DNA from: Symbiodinium natans
Taxonomy: Eukaryota; Sar; Dinophyceae; Suessiales; Symbiodiniaceae
NCBI GenBank assembly: GCA_905221605.1
Contig: CAJNDS010001391.1
Coordinates: 260,501-324,500 of the forward strand
Direction: 5' to 3'
Length of the DNA: 64,000 bases
In this document: piece after piece, positions 46,101 through 56,319 of the stretch
Layout: every line of letters starts with the position of its first letter
How positions within the stretch are numbered: position 1 is the first letter of the stretch
The notes under the pieces: model-generated
The model's input: the letters and a program-made list of their open reading frames with translations, nothing else
Database searches by the model: none
Told to the model about the DNA's origin: nothing
Translations under genes and position numbers: made by a program

Positions 46101-46934
46101 AACAAGCAGAAGCCGATGCAGCCGACCCACGTCTTGTCGTGAAACACTGTGAACCCCCAACTTCGGAGCCTCCAAAGCCCTATTATGAAGCGTGCGATGC
46201 GGTCAGATGCTGGCCTAGACGCGAAGTTGAGATGGCACAAGGTGTCTGATTACGTTCTTTATACCTACTCGGCAAATAGTGTCGCTACTCTGGGTCCCAT
46301 CGCCTCGTTCTCGAGGCCGCACGCCGCGTGCCAGTCCGCACACGAGGCCGGCAAGTCCTGGGGGAACTCTGAACTCGCACTTGCACTCCACTTTCACTGG
46401 CCCTCACTGACCCGTTGCAGAACTCATTACCTGGGGCTGCGTCCGAGGCATTGTCCACATACTCCCGGCAATGGGCTTCGTCTCAGACAAAATTTCCGCT
46501 CAGCTGCATTCGAAGCATGGCGAAACAGATCTTGAAACCTTTTTGCACAAGGGTTCGACCTCCCAGCACCGGGGCAGAAATCTGGGAGCCCATCCTGTCT
46601 CCGAACAACGAAGCTGAGAAACTTTCAGTTCGGGTCCGGCTCTGTGCCTGAAAATCCCCATCAGGTCCACCTTCCCAGCCGCGTCTCGAGGGAGCAGCAA
46701 AGGGAGGCGGTCGGCATCCACCCCACACGCCTCTTAAAGAGATGCCAATTTTGCCCAAAGGAAGGAGACAAAGAGACGACACGCGGCTCTGCCAACAAAA
46801 GTGCCGCTGCCCGCCCCTCTCCTCACCCAAGGCGCGCTTGAACTCGGCGCTGCACCTCAGAGCACAGAACATCGCACCAAAACAAAGGTAACGCTTCCCT
46901 CTCAAGAACAAGAAACGAGCCGCGCTTTGTATAT

Positions 46935-47500
46935 TTACTTTATTTGATGGCTCCGCGGAGCCCCGGCAAGATCCCCCCCAAGGGCTCGGCACACCCTCAC
47001 GGCCTGGCTCGCTCTGCGGATACCCGGCCTGTCGAAACCCCCCGACTTTCGTGTGCGTTCGCGTGGAGCCAACGGAGCTCGGCTTGCCAAGGCCTGCTTG
47101 GCGGCCCGCTGCTTCGCTAAAGCCTCGAGGTGGCACAGCAACTCTCGCAGCTCAACCTGTCCAAAGATCCCCAAGGCATGTGTCCAAGCTATGCAGGCAC
47201 TGCAGGCTCTGCAGGCTCTGCAGGCTCTGCAGGCTCTGCACCAGCCAAAAGCTGCAACGGCACAAGATCCAACCTCTGACACGTTCCCCATGATGCCGAG
47301 CTGGCTTCCAGCTTTGCTAGGAGTTGATGAGCCTTGCAGCTGATGGCTCTCGACACTGTTTCCAAGGAACTTGCCGGGGGGGCACCTAAGCAGCCCAGCG
47401 CGAAGGCAGCGAAGCGATCCGCGAGCTGCCACGTAAAACTCATCACACGCACTTGTGACCCCGGTCGTAGTGACATCAAAGGTTGTGAAGGAGCAGCCCT
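46935..47500 (-). CDS. Two-exon uncharacterised protein segment
   Basis: The upstream exon (to 47201) encodes FTWQLADRFAAFALGCLGAP, KAHQLLAKLEASSASWGTC and a (Ala-Glu-Pro)n run created by a 9-bp array. A GT donor at 47200 and a GACAG|GT acceptor at 47157 give a 44-bp intron, after which VELRELLCHLEALAKQRAAK and a basic tail follow in phase to a stop at 46935. The helical style recalls organelle RNA-binding repeat proteins, but no family can be named. The 44-bp intron would be unusually short. Confidence 0.45.
47189..47242. repeat. In-frame 9-bp array tgcaggctc
   Basis: Five or six copies; on the minus strand it encodes Ala-Glu-Pro repeats at the end of the upstream exon. Confidence 0.9.
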
Positions 47501-48272
47501 CTCCACAGCCTCTCCGGAAGCCACTGGCGACACATGGAAAATCTCACCTCATCTCGGACACTTCCCCAACGTTCAACACAAGGATGCCACACACACACGC
47601 ACAGAAACACACACAAACACGACGGAATGACAAGACAATTGCAGCGGCCTGCTGTCATGTGTTGACAGACGCCGCGTGTTTCAGAGGTCCATGGCCGGGC
47701 ATCGGGCGATATGAGTGCCGTGAGACGTGTGTTGGTGTGGCATAGAAGCTGAGAAGGCTGAGCGATGCCAATGTCAACCGTTCGGCATACCGACCAAAGC
47801 TTAAACAACGTATGACTTCAGCTATGAATCAAGTAGAGCTTCTGATGCTACACGATGAACATGGACAGAAATCCGAGTACAGCATGGCGCGACGGCGCGA
47901 CGGCACAAGACCTGTGGAGGATCAAAGAAGCAGCTGTGGAAAAAAGGAAGATTTAGAAAAACGAAAAAATGCGGGACCCCTGGAGCCTTGCTCGGTTGAG
48001 CCGGCGGAATCGTAGCAGTCGTAGCAGCTCACCAACACCAAAGAAACAGAATTCGAATCGCCCACGAGGCCCTGTTGCCCCCACGGGCCGCTACAACAGG
48101 CGCAGCTTGGCCTCTGCGCCCATGCTGCAAAGCTGGGCTTTTGCGGCGCTTGCGGGCACTCACGGCTTTAAGTTCGGTGTTTAGAGTTTTTGGGGCCTTT
48201 GCAGGTTTGCGGGTTGGGCTTAGGTCTTTGGCCGGGAGGGGGGGGGGTGGGGCGGGTGCTTTGGGGCTTTGG

Positions 48273-48294
48273 TTTGTTGGCCTTTTGGCTCAAG
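48273..48294 (+). other. Spliced-leader-like 22-mer
   Basis: ttggccttttggctcaag resembles the 3' end of the dinoflagellate spliced leader (ending AGCCATTTTGGCTCAAG), differing at a couple of bases. Such relics mark reinserted cDNAs. No open frame follows downstream, so it may be chance. Confidence 0.3.
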
Positions 48295-48317
48295 CTTTAA
48301 CGTTAAGGGCTTTGGGT

Positions 48318-48563
48318 TTAGGGTACATCATTACTGCAGCCGCTGCTGCTAGCAACAGAACTGCGTCTGGCAGCCGTTGCTTCTAGTAGCACAGTTCTCA
48401 GTTTTGCTGCAGATATCTCATGTGCTGCAGATGATCCGCAAATGTTGCTATTGTGACTCATTTCTTCGTCATTGTTGGTAGTGCTGTTGCTCTCCTCTGG
48501 CTGCGACGATGGTTTCTTCGATTCACACAACACAGCATCAGTTGCCTTCGTCGCCGTGTCCAA
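48318..48563 (-). CDS. Ser/Asn/Glu-rich segment, unknown
   Basis: Open minus frame, polar and low-complexity (SQPEESNSTTNNDEEMSHNS) followed by ISAAKLRTVLLEATAARRSS and a stop. It lies downstream of the Cache-domain gene on the same strand and could be its C-terminal exon; no link can be shown. Confidence 0.3.
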   Translation of the reverse strand: MDTATKATDAVLCESKKPSSQPEESNSTTNNDEEMSHNSNICGSSAAHEISAAKLRTVLLEATAARRSSVASSSGCSNDVP

Positions 48564-49549
48564 GTTACATAGTCACATAGCCCAAACAATGTAGACCCGA
48601 ACTTTACGATGTGAAAAAAACTCTAACCACAAGAAGCCTGCGAGGCCTACTTCAACGAGTGCAAACCTCAGAAGATCTCACAAGGAATGAGCTCCCTATT
48701 GCGGTTTGTCGCAAGGTGGCAAGGTCGCAAAACTAGCACGTGAATTGACATGAATCAGAGCCACGCTCTGCGGGGCTCTGAGTTGAGAAAGGGCCCCGGT
48801 TCATTCATTCGAAGCTGGAAACGAACTCGAAGGGCCGGAAATAGACATGGAAATACGATGAAATACGTAAACACCTGCTTGCAGCATGGCTTTGCCGAGG
48901 CTGCTGGCATGGTGCGAAGGAGAAAATATGAGCGATCTACAGTCTACAAACATGGAGCGATCTAGAAACACGCAAGTCCTTAGGCGAGTCTCTAGGCCAT
49001 GGTCAGGCGTGTCACAGGGGCTCTTGACTTGCAACGTTACACACGAATTGCATCAAAGCCATCGGTGACGTCGTTGGCATCGACGTCCATGTCTCCCGCA
49101 TCCCCTCCACCGTGTTTCACCCAAAGCATCAGGACTCCGGTAAGCCTTAGTTTGGGTTTGGATGGGTTTGGATCCTTTAGGCTCGGGCCGAGGGCTTGGG
49201 GGGTGCCCCAACCGCCCCATGTCAAAAGAGTTGAGGAGCACCACCGAAGAGAAGATCTTCATCCCGCCCGTCGCGGCCAGGATGGAACCAAGACGAATGA
49301 GCCTTAGCCAAAACACGCAAAACAAAACAAAAAAAAAAGCTTCAGAACCGACTTCGCCATTGAAAGCGGAGAAACACATGCGCTCACTCCCACCCCCAAA
49401 GGTTCGAGAAGAGTTCAACGTTCACCTACGCCACCACAAGCACCGTGGCCTCGCATTGCCTCGTACATTGCAACCGAGGCCCAAGGAAAAAGCCGCGTAG
49501 CCCGAACCCCGAACCCCGAACCCCACAGCCCGAAACTTCACAAGGTCAG

Positions 49550-52500
49550 GGGAGCATGTTTGCGTTGATGTCTTCCAAGATCGTGTCTCCGGGGATGGTG
49601 ATGGCCACCACCCAGTCCAGACCTCCCAAGTGAGAGAGGGCCCCAAAACTTCAGGAAAAGCAGCCTCATGCATTTTGGGATGCCTGGCACATTTTGGCAC
49701 ATTTTGGCAAGGAGGAGGGGAGCAGGGAGGAAGACTGCCTTGATGTTCAAAATCGCGAGAGAGGAGGAACTCTTCCACCGGCTCCACGCCTGGACAGGAA
49801 GGCTCCCCTACTGTACCTGCTGTGCCCCTTCGGAGGGCCTACAATGGCCCCCTCAGCGTTTCAGGGCTTCGGAAAAGTAGGCGGAATCGAGGGGGCGTTT
49901 TTTTAGCTTCGACATTTCTTGAACTCCACACCTGTGGTCTTGATTTCAGGCCGGCCGAGCACGTTCCTCACACGGCTCCAGTCCTCCAAGGGCTCTTGCA
50001 GGAGTTGTTTGCGAGGAGCTGCGCTTTCAGGCTCCATTGAAGCAGGCTGAGGGGCTATGAGCCTATCTTACTGAAGATGACCAACATGAACATCGTACAC
50101 CCCGGTCAATCCAAAAAGTGCAAAGATGGGCAAAACACTGGAAGAGCCTAAAGCCGAGCTGTCTTTGGGCTGCTTTGCAAGGTCTGTACAACGGTACTGC
50201 CCCCAGGGTCCTGAGGGTTCGACGCGCCAGCCATCTCCAGCAGCTTCTTTGCACGTTCTGAGACTCGGAGGTCAGGGCACTCGGTTGCGAGAATGACATC
50301 CTGATAGCTGGCGCTGGTGGTGTAGTCCTTCAAAACTGGGATATGCGGATCTGACGTGGATATAAGCACGCCAGTGTTGCGCTCCACAATGAAAATGAAG
50401 GTCCCCGGCGGCTTCTTCAAGTCTCGCAAGTAGGCCGTGATCCAGTGCAGCTTGAAGCCCACCACCCAACCGCCAATCCGCTCACCCTGGGGGTTGTAAA
50501 TTGGCGTGAACCTCAGAGTCGGTCTTTCTTTGGTCTGGGGGTTTAAAAGCCTTGGAGAGGCCAAGTCACAAAGCCGCCTTCAAACTTCAGACTTCTGAGA
50601 AAAAGAGCCGAAGCACATGTGAGACTTCATGACCGCGGGCGGGTAGAGAGTCCAGGGAAACACCCGCGTCGCGAATCGGACCTGGCCCTTGGTGAGATTG
50701 TAATACTGGATGTCTCTGTACCTTGGCAGTCGAGCTGTGATCTTGATGAGCCCTGAAGTCCGGGTTCTCGCAGCTCCCTTGCACAGACCTTCCAACCCCC
50801 CTGTTGATTTCAGCGCCCTACACTGGAAAACTCCGGCCAAGGTACCAGTATCCGTCTTGAATCGGCCAATGGACGAATCCTATGGGCTGAACCCAGTGGC
50901 CAAAGCCTGGGCTATTCGCGTCGAGTTTAGTTTGTGTGTTTGAGTTATTATTAGAGAAGGTTACGCATGTAGGATGCAACTCGTCGGGTGTTGCGAGCGC
51001 TAGTGCCGAGGGCTAATCGCTTGATCACCCTAACTCCCGAAAATTTTCAAAGGTCACACCGAAAACCGCAAGGCACAGCATTTCGTTCGCCTCAGAATCC
51101 ACAATGATCCCAAAAGCGAGCTCAAACAAGCCGGGGCAACTGTCCTTCTGCTTGCACTCTGGCCCAGATGCCTCTGGACATGACCTCCCAGGGTGCACTC
51201 GTGCCTCGTGCCTGGCTTACGGCCCGAGATTGCATACACCCAACCACATTCAACCCCAAAACCCTCCTCCCCAAACCCTCTGAGTCCTAAACTTCCTAAA
51301 GATGTCCGGAAGCCCAACTAGTTCTCAAACTTTTTGTGCCCACGTGATGGTGTCTTCGCCGAGCCAGGGCGAGAGGGAGCGCTGTTTCTCATACCACCTC
51401 AGCGAAAGGATTCTTTCTGATGATATACACATATGCATATCTGCGTTTGATTGAAGCATATGTTTGTACATGAGTGCACACGTAGATACGCATGTGCGTA
51501 TCCCTCAAGAGGTCTTGCACTTTTGGAGCTCTTCGGCTTGCAGTGCGAACATCGCTGTAAATAAGAGCACGTGCTTTCGGCCTCGAAGCATAGTGCTTAT
51601 AGCGTGTTTTGGGGTCTCGGAACGATTTAAGGTCAACTGCTTTTGGAGTGTTCTGGGCTGTGTCTGGAATGCTTTTGAAATCACTTGCACCGCTTGGGGC
51701 TCACACCGGCGATGTGACCTCTTATTTCTGTCCAAAATTTGTTGGATGTACTATGTCTTGGTCTTTCCCGCCGAGGCACCGGAAAACAAGAGTGTTGTTG
51801 CGGGCGCCCGAAATCTTTGCCGGCAAGACCTGGACAAAATCCCCGCTGTGCTCATTCTCGCAGGTGCCGTCGCATACCTGATCTGAGCAAACCCATTCCA
51901 AGAATGAGTTCGAACAGAAATTGCAAGCCAACGTTAAGCCCGTTTCAGCCCATAGCATGCCTGATCAGGGGTTGGGCGGAGGTGCCTCGCAACACCCGAT
52001 ATCCCCCCCGAAACTCTCATTTTGCCCGCCTCCAGGCCGGGATAAGAGCCCGTTGTGTAGGTGTCCGAGTACTGCACCTGAGCACCACGACCCGATTGTT
52101 GGGCAACTAGTGAACACGTGGTCCGAAAGCCGTGAAATCTGATCAACGTAGGCAATTGCGTGGAAACTGATACTCAAGCTGCTGAAGTAAGTGTTGCTCA
52201 GGCACCGTTCCAGCCCAAATGGCGTCACCACCCAAGTCTTGACGCCCGATCTCCCCCTCCATGGAGTTTGTCTTCGTTCCAAGGCAATCAGGGTTCTCGA
52301 TCGGGTGGCAGCGCCTGGCTTGGCTCTCTGAAGGCACAAACAAGTCAGACTTTGTAAAAAAACAACTAATACAATACGAGACATAGCAATAACGAACACA
52401 TGTAAAAAAAAAATCACAAACAGCGAACAACACCGGCAACCCAAGGACCCGACAAACCAAAACTGCTCTGACCCAGCATCCAAGTTACACGGCATCGTCG

Positions 52501-52868
52501 TATCTCAAGTTTGTCCAAATCCCACTGCAACATCGGGACTCGTCAAAGTAGGTCTCCAAGAAAGACCGCTGGTATGGCAAAGTCTTCTGGAGATCTTCCC
52601 ATTGACTCAAATTCCATCCGTACTCGTCAAACATATTAATTCCCTGCTGCAAGTAGATTCTCAAGGGCTCCATTTTACCGACCATGTATGTCTCGATGCG
52701 ATTCCCAATCGAGTCTTGCAGCTGCACCCCAATGGAGCCCACTGCAAAGGCTCCCGTGGACATGTTGATGGCGAAGACGATGCTCGATGTTGCCAAGGCG
52801 ACAAATAATGCGAAACATATCTTGAACGCCTTAAATTGGCACAACAATGCGCAACACCTCGATGGCAA
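49550..52868 (-). CDS. Cache-domain transmembrane protein (receptor/cyclase-like), multi-exon, partial
   Basis: The first recognised exon (52868-52491, GT donor at 52490) encodes a membrane segment, FKICFALFVALATSSIVFAI, then the start of an outside domain (QDSIGNRIETYMVGKMEPLR, LSQWEDLQKTLPYQRSFLE). Later exons give RYRDIQYYNLTKGQVRFATR (about 50720-50640), GERIGGWVVGFKLHWITAYL, TFIFIVERNTGVLISTSD and a conserved DVILATECPDLR (about 50500-50200), and GLDWVVAITIPGDTILEDIN (about 49620-49553). The last is the classic end of a double-Cache domain before the second membrane helix. Cache domains bind small ligands outside the cell. In protists they often precede an adenylate or guanylate cyclase, but no catalytic domain was found here. 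A segment near 51180-51050 (GLFELAFGIIVDSEANEMLC) may be another exon. The frame has no ATG at 52868, so earlier exons exist. Confidence 0.7.
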
Positions 52869-53489
52869 CTAAAGGCAACGATCCGAAACTGCGCACTGCA
52901 CCAAAATCCAAGGGGCCCGTCTTCCGCAGGATTCCTTCCCAGCTTTGCCTGCCATTGCGGTCAGGTCAGCTAACCAGCAACTGCTTGCAGCTGCTTGCAG
53001 ACCTGTGACCTTTTGAGCCAAAAGAATCACCAAATAACACTGGGATCCCTGAAAAAACGGAGTGCCCGGTCCGACATCCCCCCGAGCTCTTGCAAGTGCC
53101 CATGCAGCCCACCTTATTGACCGTTGCAATCATCCCAAGCTGCTACCTTACCTGAATTTAGAAGCCGAGATCTAGATTCATTCACAATGTTGTTGGCTTA
53201 GCTGATGCCCCAACGCTTCCAAGGATGCTCCCCCCATGCCCCTGCCCTATGCTGGCCAATGCTGGCCAATGTTGGCCAGACCCGGTCGAAACATCTTGAA
53301 GGACTTGGCTTTGCTTCCACACATGTTTTGATCGTTTGGGGGCCGCTGGTGTCCTGCTTCCCTTAAGGTTTGGGGTTTGGAGTTTGGGAATTAGGGTTTG
53401 GGGTATCGAGCTGCTTGGGTCTCTGGCTGGGGTTTTGGCTTTCGGGTCCAAGATTTGGGGGTAGTGGTTGTGGATCGGCTATGGAGACC

Positions 53490-53690
53490 AAGCGAACCGA
53501 GGAGGAGGAGGAGGAGGAGGAGGCGAAGAAGGATCATGATTATCATGATGACCATGATGATCATGATCATGATTATCATGATGATAATGATGCTGGCGTG
53601 GTGACGATGACGACGACGACTATGAAAACACGGATTCTGATAGTGGGGAGGATTATGATGATGATGATGATGCTGTTGATGAGAACTGAA
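53490..53690 (+). repeat. (GGA)n followed by ATG/ATC trinucleotide tract
   Basis: gga repeats (53501-53522) run into degenerate gatcatgat-type triplets (53530-53665). A plus frame from an ATG at 53480 reads Glu- then His/Asp-rich; most likely a microsatellite and not a gene. Confidence 0.7.
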
Positions 53691-54169
53691 CACGCAACCT
53701 TAAGCCATCAGCCATGATCGCACAAGAGCAAACGCATTTTTGCGCAAGTTCAACCGCCGGCGCCAGGCCACACCTCCGCCTCCGATCGGCCGCCTGCTCT
53801 GCCAGGCGCAAGTGCTGTCGCAGAACCTGGGCTTCGGCTTAGGGCTTAGGTGAAGGAGGCCATGAGGATTTAGGGATTCTCCGTTGCAGCTGTAGCGAGG
53901 CTTTCGGTGTTGCGTTGCCTGTTTGTTTTCTCGGACCGACTGCAGCTGACTGCTGTTTTTGAGGCCCACCCACACCAACAAATTATGCCAGCGAAGATCC
54001 CAAACAGGAAGATTAGTAAGATTGTAGAGCAAGGGAAAACGCGTGAAACAACAACGCGACATAAAATTTGACAGGTGTCTAGGGTCACCCTAAACTACAG
54101 CGCCGGCCCCTTCATAGGGAGTCAGACAAAGCCATAGACATGATTCATGCTTTTCTTGGCCCGACAAAT

Positions 54170-55040
54170 TTGAAGCGCGAAAACATCCTCTGTCTTCCTA
54201 ACGTTTGCACTTCCAGTCAGCACACTGAAGAAGCAAAAACACACCCCTCAAAGGCTTGTCGCACGTCCCCTCCCTTCGTGCTCGTAAGGTTTGGTGAGGG
54301 CCCTAGAAGTTTGTCTCATGTGCCCTCCCTTCGTGCTCGCAGGGTGAGGGCCCCTCGAAGTTAGGCCTGAAAGCCCTGGAACCATAACGTGCTTGAAGGG
54401 CCCTGCGTGCGAGATTCGAAGGTGTCAGAAAGGCGTCTTGGCTGGTGCTTGCGTGCGCGAAAAGACTGGGCGTGCTCAACTAGCATCCTGCTTTTTGGTG
54501 ACCGAGCGTACTCAAATAGAACCTAAGTTTGGGGACCGAGCGTATTCGATTAGCATCCTGCTTTGCGGGACCGAGCGCACCCAAGGACCGAGCGTGTTCA
54601 ACTAGCATCCTGCGTTTTGGCCGAAAGTACTTAGAGGTTGGCCGTGCGATTTGGTGAGGGCCCTAGAAGTTTGTCCCTTCGCGCTCGCAGGGTGAAGTGT
54701 TCAACTAGCGGGACCGAGCGTGCTCAAATTGCGCCCAAGTTTTGGGGACAGCACTTTCAGAACACCCAAAAGCAGGACGCTAGTTGAACACGCCCAGTCT
54801 TTTCGCACACGCAACGACCAACAACATGCTTCTCTGAAACCTTCAAACCTCGCACACTGGGCCCTTCAAGCACGCTATGGCTCTAGGGCTTCCAGGCCTA
54901 ACCTCTAGGGGCCCTCACCCTACGAGCACGAAGGGAGGGGACATCCGACGAACCTCCAAGGGATATGTTCTTTCTTCTACAGTGTTCTGAAAGTACAAAC
55001 ACTAGGTCATTAGGAACAACATAGGACGTTTTCTGCGCTT
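54170..55040. repeat. Large imperfect inverted repeat with nested direct repeats (fold-back element)
   Basis: The left arm (about 54170-54498) and right arm (about 54765-55034) are reverse complements with many substitutions and indels. Landmarks: gtcccctcccttcgtgctcg (54265) against cgagcacgaagggaggggac (54926); gcgaaaagactgggcgtg (54457) against its complement near 54790-54807; actagcatcctgctttttgg (54479) against its complement at 54765. The loop (54499-54764) carries three or four copies of ggaccgagcgtgctcaa-type units and a direct copy (54650-54700) of the left arm's tttggtgagggccctagaag. No open frame was found. It resembles a non-autonomous fold-back or MITE-like element; target-site duplications were not identified. 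Confidence 0.8.
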
Positions 55041-55051
55041 GCACAGAACCT

Positions 55052-55100
55052 TTTCGCAGAGCAAGGCAGGTTTACCCAACTTTTCTTGCTCTGCGAAAAG
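55052..55100. other. Perfect 16-bp hairpin
   Basis: cttttcgcagagcaag (about 55052-55067) is exactly complemented by cttgctctgcgaaaag (about 55085-55100), with a 17-nt loop. It directly abuts the fold-back element. Confidence 0.85.
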
Positions 55101-55165
55101 GCTTCACAACCCCTCAGATGTTTATCCCTTGTGCGCTGGTAACGTAATCGTTCCTCAGGGTGTAC

Positions 55166-55245
55166 CGTGACAAAACGATTGCGATCAAGTTTATTGACGA
55201 CAGCGTGACGAAACGCTTACAATCAGCTTATTGACGACAGCAGAG
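55166..55245. repeat. About 38-bp tandem duplication
   Basis: Two diverged copies ending in ttattgacgacagc (55190 and 55229). Confidence 0.85.
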
Positions 55246-55624
55246 AACACGCAGAATTCAGGTTTTGATGTCAGCCAGATGCAGAAACACACTGAAACCC
55301 ACGCATCAAGACTAAGCCACACAACGCAACACTGCATGGCGAACTGCGGGGTTGCATTGTTTGCCTGTGAGGTTACATCCGCAACTCCGTTGAGCACGTG
55401 GGTGAAACATGGCGACGACCTTTCGACGCATTCACTGTGAGACGAGGAATGCCTCCTGCCATCCAAACCTCTGCGGTCGTCAACGAGCGGGCAATAAGCA
55501 CATTGGATCCTGGAGAGGCTGATAGGCGTGACAGGATGGTAGCGCTGCCGCTGTTGGAGGACAGCGTCGCTGTACCACTGGTAGTTCCTGCGACGCTCTC
55601 AAAACTCCCGGCAGGACTTAACAA
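55191..55624 (-). other. Open frames of unclear status
   Basis: Minus frames at 55624-55373 (Ser/Thr/Gly-rich) and 55466-55191, and a plus frame at 55398-55628, are all open over the same bases. No domain was recognised, and the strand cannot be chosen. Confidence 0.2.
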
Positions 55625-55977
55625 TTAGAACGGGGCTTCGGGGTACTCCTGGACGAAAGTTAAAGTCTGTGCTTCGAAGGTGAATATCATACGTAAGTGT
55701 ACAAGCTGCTATAAGGGCATACTATTGCCACTTCTTCGGACTGCAGATAGCCGGGCTCACAACCCTAAGCCAAAACCCCAAATAAAGGAAAGGGTCCTGA
55801 GGTTCTTCTCGTGGACTTTGGAGCCAGCGGGCTGGTCCGGGGTGCCAATGCGTGACTTGTTGTCCTGCACCCGCTTGCCTGCACAACTGCTCAGGGTTTT
55901 TGCGGCTTGGGGTTTATAGTGTCTAGGGGGTGTGCGGATTGGGTTCTTGAAGTTGAGGGTTTTGGGATGAATGCACA

Positions 55978-56206
55978 ATCATCGTGCGGGCATGGATGCT
56001 CTGGCCATTCGCACACCGTGGTAACACGGACGGAATCATCGCGCAGGCATGTGGCCATCCGCACGCAGTGGTAACACGGACGGAATCATCGTGCGGGCAT
56101 GGATGCTCTGGCCATTCGCACGCAGTGGCAACATGGACGGAATCATCGCGCGGGCATGGATGCTCTGGCCATTCGCACGCAGTGGTAACACGGACGGAAT
56201 CATCGT
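55978..56206. repeat. 57-bp minisatellite, four copies
   Basis: Unit atcatcgtgcgggcatggat gctctggccattcgcacgca gtggtaacacggacgga; the second copy lacks the gatgctct stretch. Because 57 is a multiple of three the plus strand stays open through it, but the frame is repeat-derived. Confidence 0.95.
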
Positions 56207-56247
56207 GGGCTCCACGGAACGCTGATCGGGAGGAACACTCGAATGAA

Positions 56248-56312
56248 AGTAAGGGTTAGGGTTTAGGGTTCATAGGGTTGATAGGGTTAGGGTTTAGGGT
56301 TAGCGGGGTTTG
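56248..56312 (+). repeat. Interstitial telomere-like tract
   Basis: agggttagggtttagggttc then agggttagggtttagggtta: TTTAGGG/TTAGGG units, broken in the middle by catagggttgat. A further short unit is at 56826. Confidence 0.8.
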
Positions 56313-56319
56313 GGCCTTG

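Noticed and set aside
53005-53020. Second spliced-leader-like match (ttttggctcaaaa on minus)
   Set aside because: The final G is missing, and the nearby Cache gene has introns, so it is not a retrocopy.
55978-56206. CRISPR-like alternation of repeats and spacers
   Set aside because: Copies are near-identical over the full 57 bp, with no variable spacers; it is an ordinary minisatellite in a eukaryote.
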